Positions 46,209 through 54,691 of a DNA stretch of 64,000 bases are shown here, piece after piece. The translations under genes and the position numbers were made by a program. The DNA is from Pengzhenrongella sp031582905. Lineage in GTDB: Bacteria > Actinomycetota > Actinomycetes > Actinomycetales > Cellulomonadaceae. The stretch covers positions 2,294,001-2,358,000 of the forward strand of contig NZ_CP133990.1 of the NCBI RefSeq assembly GCF_031582905.1. The letters run 5' to 3'. The notes beneath the pieces are model-generated. The model did no database searches. It had not been told where the DNA came from and saw only the letters and a program-made list of their open reading frames with translations. Numbering within the stretch: the first letter of the stretch is position 1; each line of letters opens with the position of its first letter.

Positions 46209-46214
46209 ACCCTA
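46209..46214 (-). promoter_or_regulatory. -10 TAGGGT overlapping the MMPL stop codon
   Basis: TAG of the MMPL gene (46214-46212) is the start of TAGGGT; seven bases later comes ATG 46201, which opens only a six-codon frame ending in TGA. Confidence 0.55.
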
Positions 46215-48517
46215 GGTGCGCCGGCTCCCGCTTCTCCCGGAACGGTCGCCGCCCCGCGGCGGCGCCATTCCCCTCCCCGTCGGGTCCCAGCGGCTCGGCC
46301 ACCACACCCGGCGGCCGACGTCGTGCACGAGGGCCGGCACGAGCAGGCTGCGCACCACGAGCGTGTCGACGAGGACGCCGAACGCGACGATGAACGCGAG
46401 CTGGGCCAGGAACAGCAGCGGGATCACCGCGAGCGCCGCGAACGTCGCGGCGAGCACCACACCGGCCGAGGTGATCACCCCACCGGTGACCGACAGCCCG
46501 CGCAGCACGCCGGTCCTGGTGCCCCACACGCCGGCCTCCTCACGCACGCGGGTCATGAGGAAGATCGAGTAGTCGACCCCGAGCGCGATGAGGAACACGA
46601 ACGCGTACAGCGGCACGGTCGGGTCCGCGCCGGGGAAGCCCAGCACGTGGTTGAACACGACCGCCGAGATGCCCAGCGCCGCGGCGAAGGACAGCACGTT
46701 GGCGGTCATGAGGAGGACCGCGGCGAGCACCGACCGGAGCAGCAGCATGAGGATGAGGAAGATCACCACCAGCACGACCGGGACGATGACCCGCAGGTCG
46801 CGGTCCCCGGCGACCTGGGTGTCGAGCGTCTCCGCCGCCGCGCCGCCCACCAGGGCGTCGGGCGAGACGGCGTGCACGGCCTCGCGCAGGTCGGCGACGG
46901 TGTCGACGGCCGCGGTGGTGTCGGCGGCCTCCTGCGTCGCCACGTCGACCCGGACGCGGCCGTCGACGACCACCGGTGGCTCGTCCGACGGCGGCCCACC
47001 GGCCGGTGCGCCGGCGCCGCCGCCCGTGTACGGCGTCGCGGCCACGACGCCGTCGACGGCGGTCGCGGCCTCGATCACCGCGTCGGCGTCGTCCTGCGGC
47101 ACGATGACGATCGCCGGCTGCACGGACCCCGCCGGGAAGTGCTCGCTGAGCACGTCCTGCCCCTCGACGGAGTCGACCTCGGTGAGGAAGACGTCGGCCT
47201 CGTCGGTGCCGCTGGCCTGGAAGGTCGGCAGGAAGGCCGCTCCGGCGGCGAGCACGAGGGCCGTGGTCACCCAGACCGCGCGGGGGCGCCGGCCGATCCC
47301 GCGCGACAGGCGCCCCCACAGGCCGCGGACGACGGCGTCGGTGGGCACCCGGGTGGCGTCGGCGTCGACCGAGGTGGGGTCGAACTTCGGGCGGTTGGGC
47401 CAGAACAGCGCCCGCGACCGCTTGCCGGCGACCAGCAGCAACGCCGGCAGGAACGTCAGTGCCGCGAGGTACGCCGAGGCGATCCCGATCGCAGCCACCG
47501 GGCCCAGCGACTTGTTCGACCCGAGGTCGGACAGCGTCAGGCACAGCACGCCGACGATGACGGTGCCCGCACTCGCGGAGATGGGCTCGATCGTCGCGCG
47601 GATCGAGCGTCGCATCGCGGTGGAGGTGCTCGGGGTGTGCCGCAGCTCCTCGCGGTACCGCGCCACCAGCAGCAGGGCGTAGTCGACCGCGGCGCCGACG
47701 ACGAGGATCGACAGGATCCCCTGGGTCTGGCCGTTGAGGGTCAGGGTGCCGTTCGCCGCGAGCTCGTAGACCACGAGCGCTGCCGCGCACAGCGCGAACA
47801 GCGCGGTGAAGATGACCACGAGCGGCAGGAACGGCGAGCGGTAGACGATCACGAGGATCAGCAGGACCGCACCGAGGGCGACCAGCAGCAGCACGAGGTC
47901 GATCCCGCCGAAGGCGGACACCAGGTCCGCGACGAAGCCGGCCGGGCCGGTGACCCACGCCTGCAGCCCGACCTCACCGGCGGACGACGCCGTCGCGCCG
48001 AGGTCGTCCGCGAGCGCCTCGCGCAGCGTCGTCACCACGGACTCCACGACCCCGGAGTCGTCGGCGAGCACCTCCTCCGCGAGCACGCCGTCGATCGACA
48101 GCGCCAGGAGGAGCGCCTCGCCGTCCTCGGCGGGGATCGCGACCGGATCGGCGAGCAGGACGTCGCCCACCGTCGCCGGGTCCCCCTCGGCGGGGTCGGC
48201 GCCGACGAGCGGCAGCGCGCCGACCTCGGTCGCGAAGGCCTGCGTCGCCGCGATCTGCTCGGGCGTGACCGCGCCGTCGCCCTCCGGCTGGAGCACGACG
48301 AGCGCCGGCAGGGCCTCGGTCTCGGTGAACTCGCGGCTCGCCTCCCCGCCCGGGTCGACTCCGCGGACTCCGGCAGGAAGGCGGCGGCGTCGTTGGTCTG
48401 CACCTGGGACAGCCGCCCCTGCGCGGGCCCACCCAGCGCGGCTACGGTGAGCCAGACCGCCAGGGCGACGACGACGACGAGCGCCCGGACGAACGACGAC
48501 CCGCGAATACTCAGCAT
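46212..48517 (-). CDS. MMPL/RND-family exporter, frameshifted as sequenced
   Basis: About 768-aa inner-membrane transporter with roughly twelve helices in two halves. The N-terminal helix (SFVRALVVVVALAVWLTVAA) is followed by an extracytoplasmic loop (QVQTNDAAAFLPES); the core contains LSILVVGAAVDYALLLVARY and the second half VFLIALGVDYSIFLMTRVRE, the paired helix-4 and helix-10 motifs with proton-relay Asp-Tyr. A frame break at CCCC 48344-48347 separates residues 1-57 from the rest; one G restores it. Regulated in all likelihood by the divergent MarR protein through the palindrome over its start codon. The substrate may be a lipid or drug. Confidence 0.88.
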
Positions 48518-48526
48518 GCTGAGTAT
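48507..48526. promoter_or_regulatory. 20-bp perfect palindrome, probable MarR operator
   Basis: ATACTCAGCATGCTGAGTAT reads identically on both strands. Its centre contains the MMPL start codon (48517-48515), and its right edge overlaps TATCTT, a candidate -10 for marR. MarR proteins typically bind 16-20 bp palindromes, so one dimer here could block both genes. Confidence 0.8.
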
Positions 48527-48571
48527 CTTGCGGCCCGAACCGCCCCGCAGCAACACGGAAGGAGACCGCGC

Positions 48572-49042
48572 GTGTCGCAGGGACCCTCCGAGTGGCCCAC
48601 CGGCCGGCTGCTGTCCAGCGTCGCGCGGCGCGTGGAGCGCGAGTTCAACGCCCACCTCGACGCGTGGGACCTCAACCACGCGAGCATGCCGGTGCTCGTC
48701 CTGCTGTCGATGCAGGACCACTCCCAGCGCGAGCTCGCGACCGCGACCAGCGTCACCGAGCAGACGATGAGCCGGATCCTGGCGCGCATGGAGCGGCTGG
48801 CGTACGTCTCACGCAAGCCCCACCCCGAGGACCGCCGCCGGCACGTCATCTCGCTCACGCCCACCGGTGCGGACGTGCTCCGCGAGGCCGTCGACCGCGA
48901 GCGCGCGGAGGAGATGGTCACCCGCGGCCTGGACGCCGAGCAGGTCCGACAGCTGCGCGAGCTGCTGGTCACGATGATGGCCGCCCACCCCGAACCGGGC
49001 GACGAGTGGGCCGCACCGCCCGAGCGGGCCGGGCTGTCCTGA
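48572..49042 (+). CDS. MarR family transcriptional regulator
   Basis: 156-aa winged-helix regulator. LNHASMPVLVLLSMQDHSQR leads into the HTH (ELATATSVTEQTMSRILARM) and wing (RKPHPEDRRRHVISLTPTG, the family DxRxxxxxLT signature), followed by the C-terminal dimerisation helix. GGAAGGAG precedes GTG 48572. Divergent from the MMPL exporter with only 54 bp between starts; autoregulation and exporter repression are expected from the shared palindrome. Effector unknown. Confidence 0.9.
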   Translation: MSQGPSEWPTGRLLSSVARRVEREFNAHLDAWDLNHASMPVLVLLSMQDHSQRELATATSVTEQTMSRILARMERLAYVSRKPHPEDRRRHVISLTPTGADVLREAVDRERAEEMVTRGLDAEQVRQLRELLVTMMAAHPEPGDEWAAPPERAGLS

Positions 49043-49113
49043 CCCGAGCCGTCACCGACCCGTCCGCCGGCCGCCCCGAGCCGCCCCCGGCCGGTCGGTC
49101 CGGGCGGCGGGAC

Positions 49114-49119
49114 TATCGT
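49114..49119 (+). promoter_or_regulatory. -10 element TATCGT, leaderless start at GTG 49126
   Basis: TATCGT, six bases, GTG. Confidence 0.6.
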
Positions 49120-49125
49120 GATCGG

Positions 49126-49785
49126 GTGCGCTTCGTCGAGCTGGACCTCGGTGCCCGTCACGTCCCCTACGCCGAGGCGTGGGACCTGCAGCGGACCGTG
49201 CACGCCGAGGTCGCCGACGGCGCCCGCCAGGACACCGTGCTCCTGTGCGAGCACGAGAGCGTCTACACCGCCGGACGCCGGACCGCGTCGTGGGACCGGC
49301 CCGTCGACGGCACGCCGGTGGTCGACGTCGACCGCGGCGGCAAGATCACCTGGCACGGCCCCGGTCAGCTCGTCGGCTACCCGGTCGTGCGGCTCGGCGA
49401 GCCGGTCGACGTCGTCGCGTACGTGCGCGCGCTCGAGGAGGCGCTCATCGCCGTGTGCGCCGACCTCGGCCTCGCAGCGACCCGCGTCGAGGGGCGCAGC
49501 GGCGTCTGGTTCGCCGGAGACGGCACCCGGCGGGACCGCAAGGTCGCCGCGATCGGCGTCCGCGTGGCCCGCGGCGTGACCATGCACGGCTTCGCGCTCA
49601 ACTGCGAGCCGGACCTCACCGAGTTCACCCGCATCGTCCCGTGCGGCCTGCCCGACGCCGACGTCACCTCGCTGTCCCTGGAGACGGGCCGCCGGATCAC
49701 GATCGCCGACGTGCTGCCCGCCGTGCGGAGCCACCTCGTCACCGCGCTCGGGCCGCGCCTCGCCGCGCACCGCCCCGCCGCCTGA
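49126..49785 (+). CDS. lipB: octanoyl-[acyl-carrier protein]:protein N-octanoyltransferase
   Basis: 219 aa. It moves octanoate from acyl carrier protein to lipoyl domains of E2 and the glycine cleavage H protein. ARHVPYAEAWDLQ opens the domain; GGKITWHGPGQLVGYPV binds substrate; the catalytic Cys is in IVPCGLPDADVTSL and the Lys in DRKVAAIGVRVARGVTMHGF. Full family length. The leaderless start is unambiguous. lipA follows 800 bp downstream as a separate unit, with a flavodoxin-like gene inserted on the opposite strand. Confidence 0.95.
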   Translation: MRFVELDLGARHVPYAEAWDLQRTVHAEVADGARQDTVLLCEHESVYTAGRRTASWDRPVDGTPVVDVDRGGKITWHGPGQLVGYPVVRLGEPVDVVAYVRALEEALIAVCADLGLAATRVEGRSGVWFAGDGTRRDRKVAAIGVRVARGVTMHGFALNCEPDLTEFTRIVPCGLPDADVTSLSLETGRRITIADVLPAVRSHLVTALGPRLAAHRPAA

Positions 49786-49823
49786 CGCATCGCCCGTCGC
49801 CTGACGGCACCGCGCCGTCGACG

Positions 49824-50410
49824 TCACCCGACCGGCACCGGCTCGCGCCCCCTCGACGTCCCCGGGCCGGTGCGGTGGGCGGCGACCGCGGGCAGCGGAC
49901 CGTGCGGGCCCACGACGGCCCCCGGCCGGCCAGGTCACCGGCGATGCCGGACGCCCACCGGTCGACCGCCGCGAAGTCGCGGTGGTCCCCGTCCGCGACA
50001 CCGAGCATCCGGACCACGGCGCGCTCGGCCAGGCCGAGGTCGGCGCGGTCGAGCCGCCCGGCGAACACGGTGTGGCCGCGCGCCGCCACGTCCCGCAGCA
50101 GCACCTCCACCTCACCTGGCGCTTCGTCGGGCAGCGACGGCTGCCCCACCGGGCCGGACCAGAACACCCACACGGGCACCGCCCGCAGCGGCGCGGCGCA
50201 CCGGCGCACGAGCCCACGCACGGACGGCAGCAGCCGGCCGGCGTACACCGCCGAGCCCACGACCACCGCGCCGTACCCCGACACGTCGTCGACCGCATCG
50301 GGGTGCAGCACGTCGACCGTGTGACCGTCCCGCGCCAGCACCTGGGCGATCTCGTCGCCGATCTCGCGGGTCGCACCGTGCCGCGACCCCACCGTCACCA
50401 GGATCCGCAT
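49824..50410 (-). CDS. flavodoxin-domain protein, 3' frameshift as sequenced
   Basis: About 195 aa. MRILVTVGSRHGATREIGDEIAQVL holds the phosphate-binding loop (SRHGATR) of flavodoxin-like proteins related to HemG/BsaA; GYGAVVVGSAVYAGRLLPSV and VWVFWSGPVGQP are further flavodoxin blocks. The frame as written runs into lipB on the other strand; restoring one base at CCCCC 49919-49923 yields a tail ending PVPVG at TGA 49826-49824, just outside lipB, giving exactly 196 codons. GAGGAGG precedes ATG 50410. Function unknown; possibly an FMN-dependent redox protein. Confidence 0.72.
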
Positions 50411-50574
50411 CCTGCTCGCCTCCTCGGAGCACCGGCGCCTCGTCGCGCCCGGGACCAGCCTCACCCCGGCCACCCGCCGCCGGCATGGGCCGGAGGTCCC
50501 GGCCGGCCGTGGCGGTGTGGCCCACCGCACGCCACGGACCGCTCCGCGCACCGGGCACCACGGTGGCGCTGACG

Positions 50575-50580
50575 TAGGGT
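50575..50580 (+). promoter_or_regulatory. -10 element TAGGGT, leaderless start at GTG 50588
   Basis: TAGGGT, seven bases, GTG. Confidence 0.6.
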
Positions 50581-50587
50581 TGACGAC

Positions 50588-51589
50588 GTGACGATCGCAC
50601 CCGAGGGACGACGCATGCTCAGGGTCGAGGCCCGCAACGCCGCGACCCCCATCGAGAAGAAGCCCGAGTGGATCAAGACGCGCGCCACCATGGGCCCGGA
50701 GTACTCCGAGCTCAAGGGCCTGGTGAAGCGCGAGGGCCTGCACACGGTCTGCGAGGAAGCCGGCTGCCCCAACATCTTCGAGTGCTGGGAGGACCGCGAG
50801 GCGACGTTCCTCATCGGCGGTGACCAGTGCACGCGCCGTTGCGACTTCTGCCAGATCGACACCGGCAAGCCCGCCGACTTCGACGCCGACGAGCCGCGCC
50901 GCGTCGCGGAGTCCGTCCAGGCGATGGGCCTGAAGTACGCCACCGTCACCGGCGTCGCGCGCGACGACCTGCCCGACGGCGGCGCGTGGCTCTACGCCGA
51001 GACCGTCCGGCAGATCCACGCGCTCAACCCCGGCACCGGCGTCGAGCTGCTGATCCCCGACTTCAACGCGACGCCGCACCTCATCGCCGAGGTGTTCGAC
51101 TCGCGCCCCGAGGTCCTCGCGCACAACCTCGAGACGGTGCCGCGGATCTTCAAGCAGATCCGCCCGGGGTTCCGGTACGAGCGGTCGCTGTCGGTTCTCA
51201 CCGCCGCACGCGAGGCCGGGCTCGTCACGAAGTCCAACCTCATCCTCGGCATGGGCGAGACCCTCGACGAGGCCAAGGAGGCCCTCGTCGACCTGCACGC
51301 CGCCGGCTGCGACCTCATCACGATCACGCAGTACCTGCGCCCGTCCGTCCGACACCACCCCGTGGACCGCTGGGTCAAGCCGGAGGAGTTCGTCGAGCTC
51401 TCCGACGAGGCCGAGCGCATCGGCTTCCTCGGCGTCATGTCGGGCCCGCTCGTCCGCTCGTCGTACCGTGCCGGGCGGCTGTGGGGCCAGGCCATGCGGC
51501 GTCGCGGCCAGGAGATCCCGGCCGCGCTCGCCCACCTCGGCGAGGCGCGCTCGTCCCGCCAGGAGGCGTCGAGCCTGCTCGCCCGCTGA
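50588..51589 (+). CDS. lipA: lipoyl synthase
   Basis: 333-aa radical-SAM enzyme inserting two sulfurs into protein-bound octanoate. The auxiliary cluster Cys are in CEEAGCPNIFEC, the SAM cluster in QCTRRCDFCQI near residue 80, and the C-terminal Ser ligand lies in GPLVRSSYRAG. LVTKSNLILGMGETLDE and LTIGQYL-like (ITITQYLRPS) blocks are standard. Its sacrificial auxiliary cluster must be rebuilt by Fe-S carriers, such as ErpA encoded in this window. Confidence 0.96.
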   Translation: MTIAPEGRRMLRVEARNAATPIEKKPEWIKTRATMGPEYSELKGLVKREGLHTVCEEAGCPNIFECWEDREATFLIGGDQCTRRCDFCQIDTGKPADFDADEPRRVAESVQAMGLKYATVTGVARDDLPDGGAWLYAETVRQIHALNPGTGVELLIPDFNATPHLIAEVFDSRPEVLAHNLETVPRIFKQIRPGFRYERSLSVLTAAREAGLVTKSNLILGMGETLDEAKEALVDLHAAGCDLITITQYLRPSVRHHPVDRWVKPEEFVELSDEAERIGFLGVMSGPLVRSSYRAGRLWGQAMRRRGQEIPAALAHLGEARSSRQEASSLLAR

Positions 51590-51693
51590 CCGTGGGGTCG
51601 GCCGCCCGCTGACCCCGCGGGCGCCCTGCCGCAACGGCGCCGTCGGCGCGCCGTGCCCCTCGACGGCGGTACGGGCGCCGTCGTGGGCCGCAC

Positions 51694-51699
51694 TAGACT
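51694..51699 (+). promoter_or_regulatory. -10-like TAGACT before ATG 51708
   Basis: TAGACT, eight bases, ATG: one base longer than the usual leaderless spacing. Confidence 0.4.
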
Positions 51700-51707
51700 C
51701 CTGCCCC

Positions 51708-52436
51708 ATGGCCCGTGCGAGCAGCTCCGGGGCGGGTTCGTCCGCCCTCAAGACCCCGAAGCCCAAGAAGACCCGCTGGTACCACCAGGTGTGGCAGGCG
51801 TACCAGATGACCCGCAAGCAGGATCCTGCGGTCACCTGGATCATGCTGGGCGTCTTCGTGACGATCGTCGTGGTCGCGGTCTTCATCGGCCTGGCGTGGG
51901 GTCACCCGATCTACACGCTCCTGCTCGGTCTGCCGTTCGCCCTGCTCGCCGCGATGTTCGTCCTCGCCCGGCGCGCCGAGTCCGCCGCCTACGGTCAGAT
52001 CGAGGGCCAGCCGGGCGCGTCCCGCGCAGCGCTCGGCACCATCCGCCGCGGCTGGAACTTCCCCGAGGAGCCCGTCGCCGTCGACCCGCGCACGCAGGAC
52101 CTCGTGTTCCGCGGCGTGGGTCGCGCGGGCGTCGTCCTCGTCGGCGAGGGCCCCGCGTCGCGCATCCCGCGCCTGCTCGAGGCCGAGCGCAAGCGGACCG
52201 CCCGCGTGCTGCCCAACGTGCCGATCACGCTCATCCAGTGCGGCATCGACGAGGGGCAGGTCCCGCTGAAGAAGCTGCCCCGCACCGTGCAGAAGCTCAA
52301 GCCGAAGCTGACCAAGCAGGAGGTGTCGGAGGTCATCAAGCGGCTCACCGCCCTCGGGGCCGTCCGCCTGCCGGTGCCCAAGGGCATCGACCCGATGCGC
52401 GCCCGGCCCGACCGCAAGGGCATGCGCGGGCGCTGA
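51708..52436 (+). CDS. DUF4191 membrane protein
   Basis: 242 aa. A basic N-terminus, WYHQVWQAYQMTRKQDPAV, two helices (MLGVFVTIVVVAVFIGLAW and LLLGLPFALLAAMFVLARR), then a hydrophilic domain with GRAGVVLVGEGPASRIPRLL, VPITLIQCGIDEGQVPLKK and a basic tail. This is the DUF4191 family, always beside lipA in actinobacteria (Rv2219). No biochemical function established. Convergent with the RDD gene, 22 bp apart. Confidence 0.9.
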   Translation: MARASSSGAGSSALKTPKPKKTRWYHQVWQAYQMTRKQDPAVTWIMLGVFVTIVVVAVFIGLAWGHPIYTLLLGLPFALLAAMFVLARRAESAAYGQIEGQPGASRAALGTIRRGWNFPEEPVAVDPRTQDLVFRGVGRAGVVLVGEGPASRIPRLLEAERKRTARVLPNVPITLIQCGIDEGQVPLKKLPRTVQKLKPKLTKQEVSEVIKRLTALGAVRLPVPKGIDPMRARPDRKGMRGR

Positions 52437-52458
52437 CGCGACCCGTCCGGCGCGGACC

Positions 52459-52926
52459 TCAGCGCCGGACGATGACCGTCCCGGCGCCGCGGTCGTGCAG
52501 GCCGCGGCCGTCGGAGTCCCACACGACCGCCGGGATCACCAGGCACAGCAGCACGGTCCGCACCGCCGCACGCACGATGCCGGGCGGCGGCACCGCAGCA
52601 GCCACCCGGCTCGCCGCGCCGCGCGCGGCCGGGAGCGTGCGGACGCCGACGCCGAGCAGGCGATGGCCGATGGTCGTGCCGGTGGTGCCGACGAGCAGCA
52701 CGTTCTCGACCGCGAAGACCGCGAGGGTCGCCATCGGCGCCGCGTCGAAGAACGCCGCGGAGATCGCCAGGCAGAGCAGCCAGTCGACCGCGAGGGCGAC
52801 CACGCGCCGCCCGAGGCCGGCCCGCGACCCGGGGCCGCTCCGGGGCAGGCCCAGTCCGTCCGGTCGGTCGGGGTCACCGGGACGGCCGCCCTCCAACCAG
52901 GAGCCCATGTCCTCGCGCGTCGCCAC
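52459..52926 (-). CDS. RDD family membrane protein
   Basis: 155 aa. The RDD motif appears as AGLGRRVVALAVDWLLCLAI (Arg and Asp in helix 1), followed by LAVFAVENVLLVGTTGTTIG, HRLLGVGVRTL and AAVRTVLLCLVIPAVVWD (final Asp). RDD proteins are small membrane proteins of mostly unknown role, some acting in ion homeostasis. The gene position between DUF4191 and glnA equals Rv2219A. GTG 52926 lies seven bases after TAGGCT; a longer reading would overlap the glnA promoter region. Confidence 0.88.
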   Translation of the reverse strand: MATREDMGSWLEGGRPGDPDRPDGLGLPRSGPGSRAGLGRRVVALAVDWLLCLAISAAFFDAAPMATLAVFAVENVLLVGTTGTTIGHRLLGVGVRTLPAARGAASRVAAAVPPPGIVRAAVRTVLLCLVIPAVVWDSDGRGLHDRGAGTVIVRR

Positions 52927-52933
52927 GCTCGGT

Positions 52934-52939
52934 AGCCTA
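52934..52939 (-). promoter_or_regulatory. -10 element TAGGCT, leaderless start at GTG 52926
   Basis: TAGGCT, seven bases, GTG on the minus strand, about 30 bp from the GlnR box of the divergent glnA gene. Confidence 0.6.
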
Positions 52940-52970
52940 ACCAGCGGCTGCGCCCCCGGACGCCGGGGGC

Positions 52971-53008
52971 GTAACACGACGGAAACACCCGGTACACGGC
53001 AGGGAAAC
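52971..53008 (+). promoter_or_regulatory. GlnR-type operator upstream of glnA
   Basis: GTAAC-N6-GAAAC-N6-TACAC-N6-GAAAC, four half-sites at exact 11-bp spacing (52971, 52982, 52993, 53004), matches the actinomycete GlnR box gTnAC-n6-GaAAC. It ends 10 bp before the -10 hexamer TAGCCT at 53019-53024, so GlnR bound here could activate or repress glnA with nitrogen status. Confidence 0.85.
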
Positions 53009-53018
53009 CCCTCCCTCC

Positions 53019-53024
53019 TAGCCT
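53019..53024 (+). promoter_or_regulatory. -10 element TAGCCT of glnA
   Basis: TAGCCT, ten bases after the GlnR box, predicts a leader of about 38 bases containing the GAGGAG ribosome site. Confidence 0.5.
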
Positions 53025-53068
53025 CCAGGGGCGCGGCGTACCGGGCACACCCAATCGAGGAGCAGCGG

Positions 53069-54493
53069 ATGTTCAGCAATGCCGAGGAAGTCCTGGCCTA
53101 CATCAGGGACGAGGACGTCAAGTTCGTCGACGTCCGGTTCTGCGACCTGCCGGGGACGATGCAGCACTTCAACGTGCCGGCACAGTCCCTCGACGCCGAC
53201 TTCTTCACGGACGGCCAGATGTTCGACGGGTCGTCGATCCGCGGGTTCCAGGCGATCCACGAGTCCGACATGAAGCTCGTCCCCGACCTGGGCACCGCGT
53301 ACGTCGACCCGTTCCGGACGCACAAGACGCTCAACATCAACTTCCACATCGTCGACCCGTACACCGACGAGCCATACAGCCGCGACCCGCGCCAGGTCGC
53401 CGCCAAGGCCGAGGCGTACCTGCGCTCGACCGGCATCGCGGACACCGCGTTCTTCGCGCCCGAGGCCGAGTTCTACATCTTCGACGACGTCCGCTTCGAG
53501 ACGAAGCCGAACAGCGCCTCTTACTTCCTCGACTCGATCGAGGGTGCCTGGAACACCAACCGCGTCGAGGAGGGCGGCAACCTCGGCCACAAGACGCCGT
53601 ACAAGGGCGGGTACTTCCCCGTCCCGCCGGTCGACCACTTCGCCGACCTGCGCGACCTCATCTGCCTCGAGCTCGACGCTCTCGGCCTGCAGGTCGAGCG
53701 CTCGCACCACGAGGTCGGCACCGGTGGCCAGGCGGAGATCAACTACCGCTTCGACGAGCTCGGCAAGTCGGCCGACAAGGTCATGCTGTTCAAGTACGTC
53801 GTGAAGAACGTCGCCCACCAGGCCGGCCGCACGGCGACCTTCATGCCGAAGCCGCTGTTCGGGGACAACGGCTCCGGCATGCACGTGCACCAGTCGCTGT
53901 GGAAGGACGGCAAGCCGCTGTTCTTCGACGAGAAGGGCTACGGCGGGCTGTCGGACATGGCCCGCTGGTACATCGGCGGCCTGCTGAAGCACGCGCCGTC
54001 GCTGCTGGCCTTCACGAACCCGACGGTCAACTCCTACCACCGCCTGGTCCCGGGCTTCGAGGCGCCGGTCAACCTCGTGTACTCGGCGCGCAACCGCTCC
54101 GCGTGCATCCGTATCCCGGTCACCGGCTCGAACCCCAAGGCCAAGCGCATCGAGTTCCGCGTGCCGGACCCGTCGTCGAACCCGTACCTGGCGTTCGCGG
54201 CCATGCTCATGGCCGGCCTCGACGGCATCCAGAACCGCATCGAGCCGCCGGAGCCGGTCGACAAGGACCTGTACGAGCTGCCGCCCGAGGAGCACGCGCA
54301 GATCCAGCAGGTCCCCGGCACGCTCGCCGAGGTGCTCGACAACCTCGAGGCCGACCACGACTACCTGACGGCCGGGGGCGTCTTCACCCCCGACCTCATC
54401 CAGACGTGGATCGACTACAAGCGCTCGCACGAGGTCGACCCGATCCGCCTGCGCCCGCACCCGCACGAGTTCGAGCTGTACTACGACTGCTGA
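53069..54493 (+). CDS. glnA: glutamine synthetase type I (adenylylated form)
   Basis: 474-aa dodecameric enzyme assimilating ammonia into glutamine. FDGSSIRGFQAIHESDM, APEAEFYIFD, HHEVGTGGQAEINYRFD, KPLFGDNGSGMHVHQSLW, NPTVNSYHRLVPGFEAP and RSACIRIP are catalytic and substrate blocks. The Tyr near residue 402, in DKDLYELPPEE, is the site adenylylated by GlnE, encoded 2.2 kb downstream. ATG 53069 is preceded by GAGGAG. A GlnR box controls the promoter. Confidence 0.97.
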   Translation: MFSNAEEVLAYIRDEDVKFVDVRFCDLPGTMQHFNVPAQSLDADFFTDGQMFDGSSIRGFQAIHESDMKLVPDLGTAYVDPFRTHKTLNINFHIVDPYTDEPYSRDPRQVAAKAEAYLRSTGIADTAFFAPEAEFYIFDDVRFETKPNSASYFLDSIEGAWNTNRVEEGGNLGHKTPYKGGYFPVPPVDHFADLRDLICLELDALGLQVERSHHEVGTGGQAEINYRFDELGKSADKVMLFKYVVKNVAHQAGRTATFMPKPLFGDNGSGMHVHQSLWKDGKPLFFDEKGYGGLSDMARWYIGGLLKHAPSLLAFTNPTVNSYHRLVPGFEAPVNLVYSARNRSACIRIPVTGSNPKAKRIEFRVPDPSSNPYLAFAAMLMAGLDGIQNRIEPPEPVDKDLYELPPEEHAQIQQVPGTLAEVLDNLEADHDYLTAGGVFTPDLIQTWIDYKRSHEVDPIRLRPHPHEFELYYDC

Positions 54494-54518
54494 TCCTCAC
54501 CGAGGAAGCAGAACAAGC

Positions 54519-54552
54519 ACGAGGCGGGTCCCCGGACGGGGACCCGCCTCGT
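54519..54552. terminator. bidirectional terminator between glnA and the small convergent gene
   Basis: ACGAGGCGGGTCCCC (54519-54533) pairs with 54538-54552, a perfect 15-bp stem with a GGAC loop. On the minus strand it is followed by GTGCTTGTTCTGCTT, a U-rich tail unusual in this genome; the plus-strand tail is not U-rich. Confidence 0.85.
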
Positions 54553-54595
54553 CTGCGTGCGGAAGTCGATGCTCGACGGCCGCGGGGTGCCGGCG

Positions 54596-54691
54596 TCAGA
54601 GGCGGACGCGACGGGGGTTGCCCACCGAGGTGAAGGCCTGCTCCGCGCGCTCGTCGCCCATGACCTGCTGCTCGTCGACCGTGACGTCCAT
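54596..54691 (-). CDS. 31-aa small protein, unknown
   Basis: Short frame from ATG 54691 to TGA 54596, preceded by AGGAGGAG five bases upstream, the strongest ribosome site in the window, and followed about 45 bp later by a U-tailed terminator in the same direction. The product has an acidic first half (MDVTVDEQQVMGDERAEQ) and a basic C-terminus (GNPRRVRL), no Cys and no hydrophobic stretch, so neither a membrane peptide nor an obvious lanthipeptide. I do not recognise it. The ribosome site plus own terminator argue for a real gene; no homology check was possible. Confidence 0.6.
   Translation of the reverse strand: MDVTVDEQQVMGDERAEQAFTSVGNPRRVRL

Noticed and set aside
44667..48770. A very long plus-strand open frame opposite the oxidoreductase and MMPL genes
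   Set aside because: Low-complexity Arg/Gly/Asp/His-rich shadow frame caused by high GC; the minus-strand genes have clear families.
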